From the NCBI GenBank assembly GCA_025965895.1, contig JAOPWC010000135.1, positions 1 to 64,000 of the forward strand: a stretch of DNA of 64,000 bases, read 5' to 3'. The notes beneath the pieces were generated by a model, which did not search any database, was not told the DNA's origin, and was given only the letters and a program-made list of their open reading frames with translations. Each line of letters begins with the position of its first letter. Within the stretch, counting starts at the first letter, position 1. Below, piece after piece: positions 44,050 through 51,417 of the stretch. The DNA is from Mycobacterium sp. GTDB lineage: Bacteria > Actinomycetota > Actinomycetes > Mycobacteriales > Mycobacteriaceae. The translations under genes were made by a program, and so were the position numbers.

Positions 44050-45192
44050 ATGTCCGAACACCAAAACGAACTCGCGGCTGCCGTGCGCGCGGCGCTGGCA
44101 AAGGTGATCGACCCCGAACTGCGCAGGCCGATCACCGAGCTCGGCATGGTCAAAAGCGTCACCATCGAGCCCGACCAGAGCGTGCACGTCGAGATTTACC
44201 TGACCACCGCCGCCTGCCCCAAGAAGACCGAGATCGCCGACCTGGTCACCCGCGCCGTGGCCGACGTTCCCGGCACCGGCAGGCCCAGGGTCAGTCTCGA
44301 CGTGATGAACGACGAACAGCGCACCGAGTTGCGCAAGATGCTGCGCGGCGACGCCCGCGAGCCCGTCATCCCGTTCGCGCAGCCCGGCTCGCTGACGCGG
44401 GTGTACGCGGTGGCCTCCGGCAAGGGCGGCGTCGGCAAGTCCAGCGTCACCGTGAACGTGGCCGCCGCGATGTCGGCGCGCGGGCTGTCGGTGGGTCTGC
44501 TCGACGCCGATATCTACGGCCATTCGGTCCCGCGGATGATGGGCACCAACGACCGGCCGACACAGGTCGAGTCGATGATCCTGCCGCCGATCGCCCATGA
44601 CGTGAAGGTCATCTCGATCGCCCAGTTCACCCAGGGCAACACCCCTGTGGTCTGGCGCGGCCCGATGCTGCACCGGGCGCTGCAGCAGTTCCTCGCCGAC
44701 GTCTATTGGGGCGACCTCGACGTGCTGCTGCTCGACCTTCCGCCGGGCACCGGCGACGTGGCAATCTCGGTGGCGCAGCTGGTCCCGAACGCCGAGATTC
44801 TCGTGGTCACCACACCCCAGCTGGCCGCCGCCGAGGTGGCCGAGCGGGCCGGCGCGATCGCGCTCCAGACTCGTCAGCGGCTGGTCGGCGTCGTCGAGAA
44901 CATGTCCGGTCTGGTGATGCCCGACGGCTCGACAATGCAGGTGTTCGGCGAGGGCGGCGGCCGTCAAGTTGCTGAGCGGCTGTCGCGCGCGGTCGGCGCA
45001 GATGTGCCGCTGCTCGGTCAGGTGCCGCTGGATCCTGCGCTCGTCAGCGCCGGCGACTCCGGCGTTCCATTGGTGCTCAGCGCTCCCGATTCGGCGGCCG
45101 GCAAGGAGCTGCGCGGTATCGCCGACGCCTTGTCAGCACGTCGGCGCGGGCTGGCCGGCATGTCGTTGGGCCTGGACACCACACGCCGCTGA
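44050..45192 (+). CDS. mrp: Mrp/NBP35-family ATP-binding Fe-S carrier protein
   Basis: 380 residues. The N-terminal MIP18/DUF59 domain (about 5-95: VIDPELRRPITELGMVKSVT) is followed by the P-loop ATPase with the deviant Walker motif GKGGVGKS (124-131). GLLDADIYGHSVPRMM and LLLDLPPGTGDVAISVAQLV come next. Mrp proteins bind and transfer iron-sulphur clusters to target enzymes in the cytoplasm. The usual C-terminal CxxC pair is not obvious in ENMSGLVMPDGSTMQVFGEG, which is common in actinobacterial forms. It is convergent with tatB (12-bp gap). Orthologue of Rv1229c. Confidence 0.92.
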   Translation: MSEHQNELAAAVRAALAKVIDPELRRPITELGMVKSVTIEPDQSVHVEIYLTTAACPKKTEIADLVTRAVADVPGTGRPRVSLDVMNDEQRTELRKMLRGDAREPVIPFAQPGSLTRVYAVASGKGGVGKSSVTVNVAAAMSARGLSVGLLDADIYGHSVPRMMGTNDRPTQVESMILPPIAHDVKVISIAQFTQGNTPVVWRGPMLHRALQQFLADVYWGDLDVLLLDLPPGTGDVAISVAQLVPNAEILVVTTPQLAAAEVAERAGAIALQTRQRLVGVVENMSGLVMPDGSTMQVFGEGGGRQVAERLSRAVGADVPLLGQVPLDPALVSAGDSGVPLVLSAPDSAAGKELRGIADALSARRRGLAGMSLGLDTTRR

Positions 45193-45204
45193 CGTCGTCG
45201 CGCG

Positions 45205-45630
45205 CTACGTCGCGTCGGAGTCGAAAGGCGTTGCGCCGCTTGGTTGCTGGGGTTGCTGTGGCTGAGCCGGTCGGTCGGGTTGGGGCGCATCGGGCGTCGG
45301 CGTGGTCGACGGGGTGTCGGGCGGGAGATCCACCGGCCGGTCGAACGCCCGGAAAACCGAGTCGTCACCGTCGAGCAGATGTCTGGTCAGCGCCTGACGG
45401 GGTGTCATGCCCCGCAGCTTCTGCAACTCGCTGAGGGGTTCACGCAGATCATCGAATTCGGGCCCGAGCTCCTCGCGCAGGTTGGTGGTCGCGCCGCTGA
45501 TGTAGTCGCGCGCCTGACGCAGCGCGTTCGACGTCCACCGGATTGCGCCGGGCAGGCGCTCCGGGCCGAGAACCACCAGCCCGATGACCACCAGCACCAG
45601 CATCTCGCCCCACCCGATGTTGGCGAACAT
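45205..45630 (-). CDS. tatB: Sec-independent protein translocase TatB
   Basis: A 141-residue TatA/B-fold protein. The N-terminal membrane helix (FANIGWGEMLVLVVIGLVVL) ends in the GPERLP hinge, followed by the amphipathic helix (AIRWTSNALRQARDYISGAT). A long charged region and a Pro/Gln-rich tail (DRPAQPQQPQQPSG) follow. The Glu in the membrane helix (WGEM) and the long soluble part mark TatB rather than TatA. It forms the twin-arginine substrate receptor with TatC. The ATG lies directly against the htrA stop, so it belongs to the sigE-rseA-htrA transcription unit or its 3' part. Confidence 0.93.
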   Translation of the reverse strand: MFANIGWGEMLVLVVIGLVVLGPERLPGAIRWTSNALRQARDYISGATTNLREELGPEFDDLREPLSELQKLRGMTPRQALTRHLLDGDDSVFRAFDRPVDLPPDTPSTTPTPDAPQPDRPAQPQQPQQPSGATPFDSDAT

Positions 45631-47118
45631 CTAGCTGTCCGGTGCCGGGTTGACCGTCAATGTGACGTGCCGGCCGTCACGGACCACCTCGACCGGGCCG
45701 TCCTTGCCGATCGTCAGCTGGCGTACCGCGACAACGAATTCGTCGGCGTCGGCGACCGATCGGGTGCCGACCTTCACGACGACATCGTTCTCCAGCATGC
45801 CGCCTTTCTCCGCCGGGCCGCCGGCCTTCACGTTGGCGATCTGCGCTCCGGAGGCTAAAGAGTTACTGACCGAGCGGGCCGTGACACCAAGCGTCGGGTG
45901 GGCGATCTTGCCGTCCTTGATTAGGCCGTCGACGACGTTCTTGACCTCGTTGACGGGGATCGCGAAACCAAGGCCGCTGGCGCTGTCGGACAACGACTTT
46001 CCTGCGGTGTTGATGCCGATGATGTGCGAGTTTATATCGATCAGCGGCCCACCGGAGTTGCCGTGGTTGATCGACGCGTCGGTCTGCAGCGCGTCGATGA
46101 CGGTGTCGGTGTCCGACCCCTCCCCTGACAGCGGCACCGGGCGGTGCACCGCGCTGACGATGCCGTGCGTGACGGTGCTGCGCAGACCCAGCGGCGCACC
46201 GGCGGCGATCACCTCGTCACCAACGCGCACCTTGTCGGAGTCACCGAACTGGGCGACCGTCAGGTTGTCGATGTTGTCGACCTTCAGCACGGCGAGGTCG
46301 GTCTTGGGGTCGCGGCCGACCAGATTGGCCGGCACCTCCTTGCCGTCATTGAAGACGACGGTGGTCTTGTACTGGCTCGGGTTGTTGGCCGCGTCAGAGA
46401 TCACGTGGTTGTTCGTGACGATGTAGCCGCGGCCGTCGACCACCACGCCGGAGCCCTGCGAGCCCTGCTGGTCACTCTTGGCCTCGACTGTGACGACCGA
46501 GTCTTCGACCGACGCCGCCACTTGGGCGAAGCGACCGGCCGGCGGCTGGCTGTTGTTGGTCGACAGCGTTACCTTCGACGTGGTGAACGCCTCGACGACC
46601 TCTGCGGTCTTGCGGCCCACCCAGCCACCGGCCAAGCCAATCACCAGCGCGATGATCGCGAGCACCGCCAGCGCGACGTAGGACACCTTGCCGCCGAACA
46701 GCACGTCGCGCACACCGAGCTTGCCGGTGTCGGCGGCGGCCGCGACAGGTTCCGGCTGAGCCACCGCGGGCCCGCCAAGCGCTGCCGGCGCACCGGGGTC
46801 GCGCCACGGATCGTCCGCGCCGTTGTCGCCCTCGCCGTCCCGTTCGCCGTTGAGTGCGCCGGCGTCTGCGGGATGGCGCTGTAACGAGTCGCCACCCGGA
46901 TGCGGGCGGCCGAACGCTTCTGCGAGCACAGGGTCGGGTGGGGCGTCGCGGGGGGTGAACTCGCCCTGGTCGCCAAGTTTCTCCGCGCCGAGGAACGATC
47001 CGTCGAAGCCCTCGGGACGGCCGAACGCCTGACGCGATGCCGGATCGACGGGCGGACGGGAAATCGGCCGCGGCGCCAGCCGCTGCGTACCCTCGGCGTT
47101 GTCCTGGTTGGAGCTCAA
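45631..47118 (-). CDS. htrA: HtrA-type membrane-anchored serine protease
   Basis: A 495-residue trypsin-like protease with a long Pro/Asp-rich cytoplasmic N-terminus (about 1-145). One membrane helix (SYVALAVLAIIALVIGLAGG, about 146-165) is followed by the periplasmic protease with the complete triad H238 (TNNHVI), D274 (KTDLAVLK) and S355 (GNSGGPL). One PDZ domain closes the protein (about 400-495, TLGVTARSVSNSLASGAQIA). It handles misfolded exported proteins under envelope stress. In mycobacteria HtrA lies with sigE and its anti-sigma factor, as here, and affects RseA turnover. Confidence 0.93.
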   Translation of the reverse strand: MSSNQDNAEGTQRLAPRPISRPPVDPASRQAFGRPEGFDGSFLGAEKLGDQGEFTPRDAPPDPVLAEAFGRPHPGGDSLQRHPADAGALNGERDGEGDNGADDPWRDPGAPAALGGPAVAQPEPVAAAADTGKLGVRDVLFGGKVSYVALAVLAIIALVIGLAGGWVGRKTAEVVEAFTTSKVTLSTNNSQPPAGRFAQVAASVEDSVVTVEAKSDQQGSQGSGVVVDGRGYIVTNNHVISDAANNPSQYKTTVVFNDGKEVPANLVGRDPKTDLAVLKVDNIDNLTVAQFGDSDKVRVGDEVIAAGAPLGLRSTVTHGIVSAVHRPVPLSGEGSDTDTVIDALQTDASINHGNSGGPLIDINSHIIGINTAGKSLSDSASGLGFAIPVNEVKNVVDGLIKDGKIAHPTLGVTARSVSNSLASGAQIANVKAGGPAEKGGMLENDVVVKVGTRSVADADEFVVAVRQLTIGKDGPVEVVRDGRHVTLTVNPAPDS

Positions 47119-47192
47119 GTCATCCTCTTCCGGGCGTTCGGAACGCGCGGGCTATGGTCGTCGCTGCGTCCCCGATGGACGTTGCCATCACC

Positions 47193-47603
47193 CTACCGGC
47201 GCTTACGACGGGACCAGGTGATGCCGTCAGCTAACTCGTCCAAGTGGCTTCGTGACGTGCCGGCGTCGTCGGGTCCTGCGGCGGAATCATGGGGTATCTG
47301 CGACAGCATGCCCAGCAGTGAGCTGGGCACGTGAATCGGGCAGGAGTCGCGCAGCGCCGCGCGGGCCTGGCTCTGGGCATCCACCTCGGCGGCGCATTGC
47401 GAGCACAGCGACAGGTGATGCGCGGCACGCAGGTGCGCGGTCATGCGCAGCTCACCGTCGACGAAAGCCGCAATGGCCTCGCTCGACAGGTGCTCGGTGG
47501 AGCCGAATTCGCGGGGAGCGCCGACGGGCGCGTCGTTTTGCGAAGCGAAGGGTGAGGGCAACCAGGAAAACGCGCGGCGGAAGACATGCCCCCGATCCAC
47601 CAT
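47193..47603 (-). CDS. rseA: Anti-sigma factor RseA (SigE inhibitor)
   Basis: A 136-residue zinc-associated anti-sigma protein. The ZAS motif is H63-x3-C67-x2-C70 (HLSLCSQC), preceded by EHLSSEAIAAFVDGELRMTA, which matches the helix that docks on the sigma factor. There is no membrane helix, so it is cytoplasmic like its M. tuberculosis counterpart Rv1222. Thiol oxidation or phosphorylation by PknB with ClpC1P2 proteolysis is known to release SigE there. It lies 108 bp downstream of sigE on the same strand. Confidence 0.92.
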   Translation of the reverse strand: MVDRGHVFRRAFSWLPSPFASQNDAPVGAPREFGSTEHLSSEAIAAFVDGELRMTAHLRAAHHLSLCSQCAAEVDAQSQARAALRDSCPIHVPSSLLGMLSQIPHDSAAGPDDAGTSRSHLDELADGITWSRRKRR

Positions 47604-47711
47604 GACCCAGCTCCCTCCTTCGCTGCACCGAATTCGTACGCCACCTCGAATGTAGCGCGCAAGGCTGTGGCTGACACCCGGGAGACGCCCCTGGTTGCGT
47701 TGCCGCCTCGG

Positions 47712-48467
47712 TCAGGCCGAGTGCGCGGTCAGGTCGGCGGCGCCGCCATGGGCGGCGAGATAGTCGCGCAGGGCCTGCCGGCCACGATGAATGCGGCTTC
47801 GCACGGTGCCCAGCTTCACGCCGAGCGTCGCGCCGATCTCCTCGTAGGACAACCCTTCGATGTCGCACAACACGACGGCGGCGCGGAACTCCGGCGGCAG
47901 CGAATCCAGGGCCGCCTGCAAGTCCGGGCCGAGCCGCGAGTCGTGGTAGATCTGCTCGGGGTTGGGCTCGTCGGCGGGGACGCGGTCGTAGTCCTCGGGC
48001 AGCGCTTCCATCCGGATCCGGCCGCGCCGGCGCACCATGTCGAGGAAGAGGTTCGTTGTGATGCGGTGCAGCCAGCCTTCGAACGTGCCGGGCTGGTAAT
48101 TCTGCACCGAGCGGAAAACCCTGATGAACGTTTCCTGCGTCAGATCCTCGGCGTCGTGCTGATTGCCGGAGAGTCGGTAAGCCAGCCGGTACACCCGGTC
48201 GGCGTGCTGACGGACCAGCTCGTCCCACGACGGCATCGCGCTCTTGTCGCCCGTCGCGTCGAAAACCGCGGTGCCCTGCAGCTCGTCACCGTCTTCCATC
48301 CGCTCCGCGCCGGTGTAGTGCTCGAGCCTGGACACGCTGCTGGCCGCGGTCGCAAGGGTGCTGGGCGTGGGATCCTCCCGTTGATCGATCAGTGTCAATT
48401 CGCCATCGCGGCCAACATGAATTTCGTCATGGTTATTCCCGGACCGCCAGCCCACGCCGTATGCCAT
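47712..48467 (-). CDS. sigE: ECF RNA polymerase sigma factor SigE
   Basis: 251 residues from ATG 48467. The N-terminal ~75 residues are variable, followed by sigma-2 (WDELVRQHADRVYRLAYRLS, DAEDLTQETFIRVFRSVQNY) and sigma-4 (LPPEFRAAVVLCDIEGLSYE, EIGATLGVKLGTVRSRIHRG). From DELQGTAVFDATGDK onward it follows M. tuberculosis SigE almost residue for residue as I recall it. A GTG ten codons upstream (EVGNGRPM) is an alternative start, and mycobacterial sigE is known to use several. It directs the envelope-stress regulon and is held by RseA. The upstream frame continuing to 49700 is not part of sigE. Confidence 0.94.
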   Translation of the reverse strand: MAYGVGWRSGNNHDEIHVGRDGELTLIDQREDPTPSTLATAASSVSRLEHYTGAERMEDGDELQGTAVFDATGDKSAMPSWDELVRQHADRVYRLAYRLSGNQHDAEDLTQETFIRVFRSVQNYQPGTFEGWLHRITTNLFLDMVRRRGRIRMEALPEDYDRVPADEPNPEQIYHDSRLGPDLQAALDSLPPEFRAAVVLCDIEGLSYEEIGATLGVKLGTVRSRIHRGRQALRDYLAAHGGAADLTAHSA

Positions 48468-48502
48468 TGGCCTACCGTTCCCCACCTCGGTGTGGCCGCC
48501 AT

Positions 48503-48527
48503 ATGAGCAAACTGAGCTTTCCCTGAG
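48503..48527 (-). promoter_or_regulatory. Direct CTCAG repeats upstream of sigE, possible response-regulator site
   Basis: On the sigE strand CTCAG occurs twice with an 11-bp period (plus-strand CTGAG at 48512-48516 and 48523-48527). A related GCTCA follows (48503-48507). They lie 36-60 bp upstream of the chosen ATG. MprA is known to control sigE through direct repeats in M. tuberculosis; assigning these to MprA is inference. GGGAAAG between the repeats might belong to a stress-sigma -35. Confidence 0.3.
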
Positions 48528-48671
48528 AAAGCGGGCCGCGAAGCGCATATCCAGGATAGACGCCCTTCGAAACGATATTTCGCCCCCGGCGTGTCGCGGG
48601 ACTGCGGGCCTGCCGGTCGGGTTCGGGCGCGCCTGCCCGATGCGGGTCGGATTTGGTTTTAAGCTGCAGGA

Positions 48672-49322
48672 ATGGCGACCTCCTGCGAACCGCTCCTGTC
48701 CGCCGAGGCGATGGTCGCGCACGCCGAGGGCTCGATCTCTGAGGACCAGATCGTCGCGGGCGCCCGCGAGCGTGCGATCGACGCCGGCGCAGGTGCCGTC
48801 AGCCCGGCGGTCGGCGCGCTGCTGAGCCTGCTGGCCCGCCTGTCGGGGGGCAAGGCGGTCGCCGAGGTCGGCACCGGCGCGGGCGTGAGTGGGCTGTGGC
48901 TGCTGGCGGGCATGCGCGAGGACGGCGTACTCACCACGATCGACGTCGAACCCGAACATCAGCGGCTCGCCAAGCAGGCGTTCACCGAGGCCGGGATCGC
49001 GGCGTCGCGCACCCGCCTGATCGGCGGACGCGGCCAGGACGTGCTGCCCCGGCTGGCCGACGAATGCTACGACCTGGTCTTCCTCGACGCGGATCCGCTC
49101 GACCAGCCGGACTTCGTTGTCGAGGGCATCCGGCTGCTGCGCCCCGGCGGCGCGATCGTGGTACACCGCGCCGCGCTCGGCGGCCGGGCCGGGGATCCGG
49201 CCGCCCGCGACGTCGACGTGACAGCGGTTCGAGAAGCCGCCCGGCTGATCGCCGAGGACGAGAGGCTGACCCCAGTCCTGGTTCCGCTCGGCGACGGCAT
49301 TCTCGCAGCGGCCAGGTACTGA
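48672..49322 (+). CDS. SAM-dependent O-methyltransferase (Rv1220c-like)
   Basis: A 216-residue class I methyltransferase of the catechol-O-methyltransferase-like family 3. SAM motif I is VAEVGTGAGVSGLWLLAG, acidic motif II is TTIDVEPEHQ, and YDLVFLDADPLDQPDF holds the metal-coordinating aspartates. GGAIVVHRAAL replaces the common VxDN. A divalent-metal-dependent O-methylation of a small hydroxylated compound is likely, but the substrate is unknown. The GCAGGA just before the ATG serves as ribosome binding site. It is divergent from sigE across about 200 bp, the same arrangement as Rv1220c/Rv1221. Confidence 0.88.
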   Translation: MATSCEPLLSAEAMVAHAEGSISEDQIVAGARERAIDAGAGAVSPAVGALLSLLARLSGGKAVAEVGTGAGVSGLWLLAGMREDGVLTTIDVEPEHQRLAKQAFTEAGIAASRTRLIGGRGQDVLPRLADECYDLVFLDADPLDQPDFVVEGIRLLRPGGAIVVHRAALGGRAGDPAARDVDVTAVREAARLIAEDERLTPVLVPLGDGILAAARY

Positions 49323-49327
49323 GTCGG

Positions 49328-49700
49328 TCAGCAGAACTGCCTTGCGTCGCTGACAGCGCCGAAGACTTCGAAAAAGCTCCGTCAGACCCGTTGATCGCAA
49401 GGCCGACTCGACCGGCCCCGGCCCACCGGAGACCCCACCGGGCCCCAGGCTGAGGTCCGACTCGCCCGCCAGCGTGCAGGCAGCCGCCAGAGCGTCGACA
49501 CCCTCGTCGTCGGTATCCGAGACCTCCGACAGGTCGACGATCAACGACGCGCACGCGCTCATCGGGGCCTCCGCGACGGTCCTGCGCATCACCGGGGCAG
49601 CCTCGCCGCGCAGATCGCCGACCACGCGGGTCACGAGCTCATCAAGCGGGAAGCGCTCGATGCTGACCAGGCGTGACGTCGGGGTCAGCCACTGGCTCAT
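49328..49700 (-). pseudogene. STAS-domain (anti-anti-sigma-like) gene with a homopolymer frameshift
   Basis: From ATG 49700 the frame encodes a STAS-like protein: SLIVDLSEVSDTDDEGVDAL, then ESALRSTGLTELF at residues ~98-110. At the T5 run (49371-49375, plus-strand A5) the frame leaves the family pattern. Removing one T restores LTELFEVFGAVSDARQFC and a TGA at 49328-49330, giving a 123-residue protein of normal length. At the phosphosite, where STAS antagonists have DSSG, this protein has DDEG, so acidic residues replace the serines. It may be a pseudogene, a sequencing error or a slippage-controlled gene. A link to a sigma-factor regulator is family-based inference. Confidence 0.65.
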
Positions 49701-49734
49701 ATGCGTCAGTCGTCGCGACGGCGACCGGGGATGG

Positions 49735-49799
49735 GTCCGTCAGAAAAGTCCGTCAGAAAAGTCCGTCAGAAAAGTTCGTCGGAAACGTCCGTCAGAAAG
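49735..49799 (+). repeat. 5 x 13-bp tandem repeat upstream of the TetR-ABC operon
   Basis: GTCCGTCAGAAAA is perfect at 49735-49747, 49748-49760 and 49761-49773. Copy four (49774-49786, GTTCGTCGGAAAC) and copy five (49787-49799, ending AAAG) are diverged. The array ends about 65 bp before the TetR start. The 13-bp period is not a multiple of three and no gene crosses it. Confidence 0.92.
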
Positions 49800-49841
49800 C
49801 CTTGACGGTGTCTTGATGCCGCCGCCTCTTGATTCGTGACC

Positions 49842-49875
49842 GAACACCCGTTTAGTCTATTGAACATGCGTTCAG
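49842..49875 (+). promoter_or_regulatory. Twin operator-like elements around a -10 and the TetR start codon
   Basis: GAACACCCGTTTAG (49842-49855) and GAACATGCGTTCAG (49862-49875) are related 14-mers exactly 20 bp apart, two helical turns. The second contains the dyad TGAAC-ATGC-GTTCA (49861-49874), whose centre is the ATG at 49866. TAGTCT (49853-49858) between them fits a -10, so transcription would begin about at the ATG. TTGACG (49802-49807) lies further upstream. This is a likely autoregulatory site of the TetR protein. Confidence 0.55.
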
Positions 49876-50528
49876 CCGACCTGACTGCGGCGGCCCGGAT
49901 CCGCGATGCCGCGATCGAGCTATTCGGGCAGCACGGATTCGGCACCGCGCTGCGACCCATCGCCGAGGCGGCAGGGGTGAGCGCCGCTCTGGTGATCCAC
50001 CACTTCGGCTCCAAGGAGGGCCTGCGGAAGGCCTGCGACAACTACGTCACCGAACTCATCCGGGACAGCAAAACCGAGGCGCTGCAATCGATGTCTCCGG
50101 CGACGTGGTTCGCCCAGCTCGCCGAGATCGACTCGTATGCACCTGTGATGGCGTACCTGATGCGCAGCCTGCAGTCCGGCGGCGAACTGGCCAAAACCCT
50201 GATGCAGCGCATGATCGACAACGCCGAGGACTACATCGAGGAGGCAGTGCGCGCCGGGACCATCAAGCCCAGCCGCGACCCCAAGGCCCGCGCGAAGTTC
50301 CTCGCGATGGCGAGCGGTGGCGGCTTCCTGCTGTACCTGCAGACGCACGAGAACCCGACCGACCTCACCGCAGTCCTGCGTGACTACGGCGAAGACATGA
50401 TCATGCCCGCGCTCGAGCTCTACACCTACGGACTGATGGCGGATACGTCGATGTACGACGCGTTCGTCGCCCAATACCACCCCCACCACAAAGGAGATTC
50501 GGATGACGACCACACGGCCGCGGGTTGA
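49866..50528 (+). CDS. TetR-family repressor of the adjacent ABC exporter (Rv1219c-like)
   Basis: 220 residues from ATG 49866, chosen because a -10-like TAGTCT sits seven bases upstream and the longer GTG start (49836) would cross the operator. The helix-turn-helix is AARIRDAAIELFGQHGFGTA, then IAEAAGVSAALVIHHFGSKE. The C-terminal domain is the two-domain ligand/dimer part typical of Rv1219c. In M. tuberculosis Rv1219c represses the Rv1218c-Rv1217c exporter by binding an upstream inverted repeat. The layout here is the same, and the ABC gene starts 26 nt before the tetR stop. Confidence 0.9.
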   Translation: MRSADLTAAARIRDAAIELFGQHGFGTALRPIAEAAGVSAALVIHHFGSKEGLRKACDNYVTELIRDSKTEALQSMSPATWFAQLAEIDSYAPVMAYLMRSLQSGGELAKTLMQRMIDNAEDYIEEAVRAGTIKPSRDPKARAKFLAMASGGGFLLYLQTHENPTDLTAVLRDYGEDMIMPALELYTYGLMADTSMYDAFVAQYHPHHKGDSDDDHTAAG

Positions 50529-51417
50529 GGGTCCTGCCGTCGAAATACGTGCTCTGAGAAAGACTTTCGGCCGTACCGTAGCGCTCGACGGGCTCGACCT
50601 CACCGTGGCGCGCGGCGACGTCAGCGGCTTCCTCGGTCCCAACGGTGCAGGTAAGTCGACGACCATCCGGGTGCTGCTGGGCCTGCTGCGGGCCCAGGGC
50701 GGAACCGTCGAACTCCTCGGCGGCGACCCGTGGCGCGACGCGGTGGCGTTACACCGCCGGATCGCCTACGTACCGGGCGATGTGACGCTGTGGCCCAACC
50801 TCACCGGCGGCCAGGCGATCGACTTCCTGGCGCGGCTGCGTGGCGGCTTCGACCAACGCCGCCGCGACGAGCTGATCGAACGCTTCGAGCTCGACCCGCA
50901 CAAGAAGGCCCGCACCTACTCCAAAGGCAATCGGCAGAAGGTCGCCATCGTCGCGGCGTTCAGCAGTGATGTCGACCTGTACATCCTCGACGAGCCAACC
51001 TCCGGCCTGGACCCGTTGATGGAGAAGGCATTTCAGCAGTGCGTCCGTGAAGTCGCCATCGGCGGCGCGGCGGTGCTGCTGTCGAGCCACATCCTCGCGG
51101 AGGTCGAGCAGCTGTGCGACACCGTGACGATCATCCGAGCAGGCCGCAGCGTGCGGTCGGGACGGCTGGAGGACCTGCGTCACCTGATGCGGACGACCGT
51201 CAAGGCACGTACCCGAGCCAGTGCCGATGCGCTGCGCTCCGCGCCGTTCGTGCACGACCTTGCCGAACAGGACGGCCTGATCACGTTTTCGGTGGATCGG
51301 GCAGATCTTGACCGCACCATGGCCCTGCTGACCGACCTGGGCATCGTCGAGCTATCGGTGTTCCCGGCGTCGCTGGAAGACCTGTTCCTGCGGGAATACC
51401 AGGGGGCGCTGCAATGA
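50503..51417 (+). CDS. ABC exporter ATPase (Rv1218c-like)
   Basis: 304 residues. Walker A is GPNGAGKST (45-53) and Walker B LYILDEP (159-165). The signature is YSKGNRQ (139-145) instead of LSGGQ, a known variant in this DrrA-like/CcmA subfamily. The C-terminal ~90 residues (RSGRLEDLRHLMRTTVKART) are the usual extension. With the Rv1217c-like permease it forms a multidrug exporter; the M. tuberculosis pair pumps novobiocin and several synthetic inhibitors. It starts inside tetR (26-nt overlap) and ends overlapping the permease start. Confidence 0.9.
   Translation: MTTTRPRVEGPAVEIRALRKTFGRTVALDGLDLTVARGDVSGFLGPNGAGKSTTIRVLLGLLRAQGGTVELLGGDPWRDAVALHRRIAYVPGDVTLWPNLTGGQAIDFLARLRGGFDQRRRDELIERFELDPHKKARTYSKGNRQKVAIVAAFSSDVDLYILDEPTSGLDPLMEKAFQQCVREVAIGGAAVLLSSHILAEVEQLCDTVTIIRAGRSVRSGRLEDLRHLMRTTVKARTRASADALRSAPFVHDLAEQDGLITFSVDRADLDRTMALLTDLGIVELSVFPASLEDLFLREYQGALQ

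Noticed and set aside
48468..49700. An N-terminal extension of sigE giving a 662-residue STAS-sigma fusion
   Set aside because: The frame between the STAS part and sigE is antisense to the methyltransferase and not protein-like. The STAS part naturally ends at 49328 in another frame.
49735..49799. Phage or plasmid attachment/iteron array
   Set aside because: No integrase, replication gene or origin-like AT-rich region is nearby. It is treated as a promoter-proximal tandem repeat.
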